Program-made: the position numbers and the translations under genes | The notes under the pieces: generated by a model | Seen by the model: only the letters and a program-made list of their open reading frames with translations | What the model was told of the DNA's origin: nothing | Database searches by the model: none | Assembly: GCA_964415445.1 (NCBI GenBank) | Contig: CAYQAE010000040.1 | Location: 1 to 17,330, forward strand | DNA length: 17,330 nucleotides | From: CAYQAE01 sp964415445 [NCBI: uncultured archaeon] | Lineage (GTDB): Archaea > CAYQAE01 | Direction: 5' to 3' | Part shown: piece by piece, positions 15,728 to 17,330 of the stretch | Position numbering within the stretch: position 1 is the stretch's first letter | Layout of the letters: every line of letters starts with the position of its first letter

Positions 15728-16408
15728 TTAAACTAATGTATAATAGGTAGTAATCAAAGCTATACCTATTGCCAAACACATTCCCCAGACTTCTCTACTC
15801 CATCTAAATACTTTCTTACCATCCAAGGGTCCAAAGGGCAATAAATTAAACAAACCTAAAAACACATTTATAAAAAACACATAGAACAATACAGTTCCCA
15901 AAATTCCACCTATACCTAACAATAAAAAAGAAAGAGATACACTTGCTACCATAAAATTAGTAAGTGGGCCATTAACTGAAATTTTACCATTTTGTTCACG
16001 AGTGATGTAATATCCAGAAATCATTACAGCACCAGGTGCTGCAAATATAACACCTAAAGCTAAAGATATGAAAACAGCTAAAAGTAACATATTTGGATCA
16101 TATCTAAATTCAGCCCATAGACCATATTTTTGTGCGGTGAATTTATGTCCCATCTCATGACAAATAAAGCCAGTTGCAACTGCACAAAATGAATAAAAAA
16201 ATACTAACAATGCCTCACTATAGTTTTTATCAACAATCTTATCCATTGCATCAAAAAACATTGCAAAAACTAGTGTTAATACTAAAGCCGCAATTGAAAG
16301 TTCTTTAATTTCTCGCTTGCTGAATTTAATTACTTTGTTTTTTCTAGGCTTTGGTTTCATCTCTTCTGGCCTATAATCTATAACATAATAGTATCCACGA
16401 TCTTCCAT
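15728..16408 (-). CDS. M50 (site-2-type) membrane metalloprotease
   Basis: 226 aa. A basic cytoplasmic N-terminus (residues 18-35) is followed by about five or six transmembrane helices. HEMGH (84-88) carries the zinc ligands His 84 and His 88 and catalytic Glu 85. NLLPFGPLDG (188-197) supplies the third ligand Asp 196. VNGPLTN (145-151) is also typical of the family. Such proteases cut substrates inside the membrane, often to release regulators. No PDZ or CBS domain is attached, so this is a minimal form like that of many archaea. It shares an AT-rich promoter with the divergent guide-RNA gene; the leader is about 20 nt. Confidence 0.92.
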   Translation of the reverse strand: MEDRGYYYVIDYRPEEMKPKPRKNKVIKFSKREIKELSIAALVLTLVFAMFFDAMDKIVDKNYSEALLVFFYSFCAVATGFICHEMGHKFTAQKYGLWAEFRYDPNMLLLAVFISLALGVIFAAPGAVMISGYYITREQNGKISVNGPLTNFMVASVSLSFLLLGIGGILGTVLFYVFFINVFLGLFNLLPFGPLDGKKVFRWSREVWGMCLAIGIALITTYYTLV

Positions 16409-16450
16409 GATAAAGTTTAAGTTAACCGAGAAATTTAAAAGATAAGTCGA

Positions 16451-16460
16451 TAATATAAAT
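16451..16460. promoter_or_regulatory. Bidirectional TATA element
   Basis: TAATATAAAT reads as a TATA box on both strands (reverse complement ATTTATATTA). To the right it predicts transcription from about 16477-16480, exactly where the first stem of the guide RNA begins. To the left it predicts a start near 16430, about 22 nt before the protease ATG at 16408. Confidence 0.5.
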
Positions 16461-16476
16461 GTAGGCGATGATTAAA

Positions 16477-16701
16477 CCTCTCTATGCGAGGGCCAATGTG
16501 AGTTGTGATCATTGGAGCAAAAGTAGAGAGACAAGAGCTCCCGATATACCGCGCTTATGGGTCGTTATATGAGGTGGGGAAGATCCTTACAAGGATTATA
16601 GCTCAACCCAGTGTGGAAATAGGTGAGCCCGCAGAGGGTCATCTTTACTGAAATGGACTAAAGTCTAAGTATGATGTAAAGTGTTACACGCGGGCTATAG
16701 T
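16477..16701 (+). ncRNA. Three-hairpin H/ACA guide RNA for 23S rRNA pseudouridylation (sR-h45-like)
   Basis: Three consecutive H/ACA units, each with lower stem, open pocket, 6-bp upper stem, K-turn or K-loop and an ANA box 14-15 nt after the upper stem. Unit 1: stems 16478-16484/16524-16530 and 16493-16498/16510-16515, then ACA at 16531. Unit 2: 16549-16554/16611-16616 and 16564-16569/16597-16602, then AAA at 16617. Unit 3: 16626-16632/16690-16696 and 16643-16648/16676-16681, then ATA at 16697. Each upper stem is followed by U-U, G-A and A-G pairs, the L7Ae site. Unit 2 guides (GGGUC, AACCCA) match UGGGUU-UA-GACC, the 23S peptidyl transferase loop (E. coli U2586). Unit 3 guides (AGAGGGUCA, GUUAC) match GUAAC-UA-UGACCCUCU in helix 69 (E. 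coli U1915). From memory, Haloferax sR-h45 serves the equivalent positions. Confidence 0.88.
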
Positions 16702-16723
16702 TAATATTCATGAGAATTTAATA

Positions 16724-17014
16724 ATGAATAAAGATTTAGTGTCACAAATCACAGAACGTAATGGTGAATCTGTCTTAAATATTAAAGTCAAGCTAAATGC
16801 TAAAAAGACAGAATTAATATATAAAAATGGACTATATGCACAAATAAAATCAAAAGCAGAGAAAGGTAGAGCAAATAGAGATCTAATTTCTCTGCTAAAA
16901 AATTCATTTAAGACAGAAGAAGTTCGGATTGTAAGCGGCCACAAATCAAGAAAAAAGTTAATTAAAATAGGTATCAATAAAGATGAGATCATATCACACT
17001 TATCAAGATTATGA
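16724..17014 (+). CDS. DUF167 / YggU family protein
   Basis: 96 aa, the usual size of this family, which is found in bacteria, archaea and eukaryotes without a settled biochemical function. The C-terminal signature is clear: SKAEKGRANRDLISLLKNSF (residues 44-63) and VRIVSGHKSRKKLIKI (67-82). The fold is a small alpha/beta unit. The gene begins about 23 nt after the guide RNA; a TATAGTTAATA at about 16696-16706 could give it a leaderless transcript of its own. The Toprim gene starts 5 nt after its stop, so these two are one operon. Confidence 0.88.
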   Translation: MNKDLVSQITERNGESVLNIKVKLNAKKTELIYKNGLYAQIKSKAEKGRANRDLISLLKNSFKTEEVRIVSGHKSRKKLIKIGINKDEIISHLSRL

Positions 17015-17019
17015 TTTAA

Positions 17020-17330
17020 ATGGAAGATCTCAAAAAAATTATAGAAAATCTAAAGAAGATCTTCTCTAAACTTAAACTTTTTTCTGAGCGTGGCATACCT
17101 ATCTTGGTAGAAGGTAGGCAAGATTTACAATCCCTCAAGCAAATGGATATTAAAAATTCTGTAGTGACACTAAAAGGTCGTAGGATGTTTGAAATTGCAG
17201 ATGATCTATCTAAGAATAAAGAAATAATAATCTTGACTGATTTCGACAAAACCGGAAAAAAATTAGCCTATGATCTAAAAAAAGAATTTGAAATGCGGGG
17301 AGTATCCCCAAATTTAGTATATTGGAAAAA
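17020..17330 (+). CDS. Small Toprim-domain protein, truncated by the window end
   Basis: The reading frame opens at ATG 17020 and runs off the window after 103 codons. After an N-terminal helix rich in Lys come the Toprim motifs: ILVEGRQD with the catalytic Glu (residue 31), and ILTDFDKTGKKLA with the D-x-D pair (about residues 73-75). This matches the small archaeal Toprim proteins related to DnaG and RNase M5, which bind metal and nucleic acid. The function of these stand-alone forms is not established. It is coupled to the DUF167 gene by a 5-nt gap. Confidence 0.85.
   Translation, partial: MEDLKKIIENLKKIFSKLKLFSERGIPILVEGRQDLQSLKQMDIKNSVVTLKGRRMFEIADDLSKNKEIIILTDFDKTGKKLAYDLKKEFEMRGVSPNLVYWK

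Noticed and set aside
16477-16701. RNase P RNA or SRP RNA
   Set aside because: I looked for the RNase P core (GAGGAAAGU with ACAGAA) and the SRP helix 8 tip (GGAA loop with AGCAG) and found neither; the H/ACA architecture explains all three hairpins.
16708-17249. Minus-strand frames opposite the DUF167 and Toprim genes
   Set aside because: Antisense shadows; the plus-strand frames carry family motifs.

Overview
The window is AT-rich DNA from an archaeon. The evidence is internal: TATA-type promoters with short or no leaders, a tRNA-Arg whose 15-nt intron folds into a bulge-helix-bulge, an H/ACA guide RNA whose three hairpins carry K-turns or a K-loop, KaiC/RAD55-like ATPases, and a strongly N-glycosylated surface protein. 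I cannot name the lineage from sequence alone. The lipobox-like signal peptide would fit a euryarchaeal-type lineage, but that is weak.

Layout. 1-850: a minus-strand membrane-anchored small protein whose reading frame continues far upstream of its first ATG. 966-6282 (plus): a 1,287-aa single-pass surface protein with Ig-like repeats outside and two decayed KaiC-like domains inside, an unknown 131-aa protein, and a KaiC-like ATPase with an intact P-loop. 6305-8555 (minus): a secreted lipoprotein-like protein and a PfkA-family phosphofructokinase with the residue signature of pyrophosphate-dependent enzymes. 8693-12643 (plus): a GH35-type beta-galactosidase, a 54-aa membrane peptide, a 550-bp gap holding a candidate minus-strand small RNA, and a class II fructose-bisphosphate aldolase. 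12640-14897 (minus): a DEDDy exonuclease and a Cas4/RecB-like iron-sulfur nuclease in an apparent operon, then a polytopic membrane protein. 15114-16408: tRNA-Thr(CGT), a doubtful small ORF, intron-containing tRNA-Arg(GCG) and a site-2-type M50 protease. 16477-17330 (plus): the three-hairpin H/ACA RNA, a DUF167 protein and a Toprim protein cut by the window end.

How the parts may work together. PPi-phosphofructokinase and class II aldolase catalyse consecutive, reversible steps of sugar metabolism, and the intracellular GH35 enzyme could feed hexoses into them. The surface protein, the 131-aa protein and the KaiC-like ATPase look like a membrane-to-cytoplasm signalling cassette; this is inference. 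The guide strands of H/ACA hairpins 2 and 3 match conserved 23S rRNA in the peptidyl transferase loop and in helix 69, so this RNA most likely directs pseudouridylation of the ribosome core.
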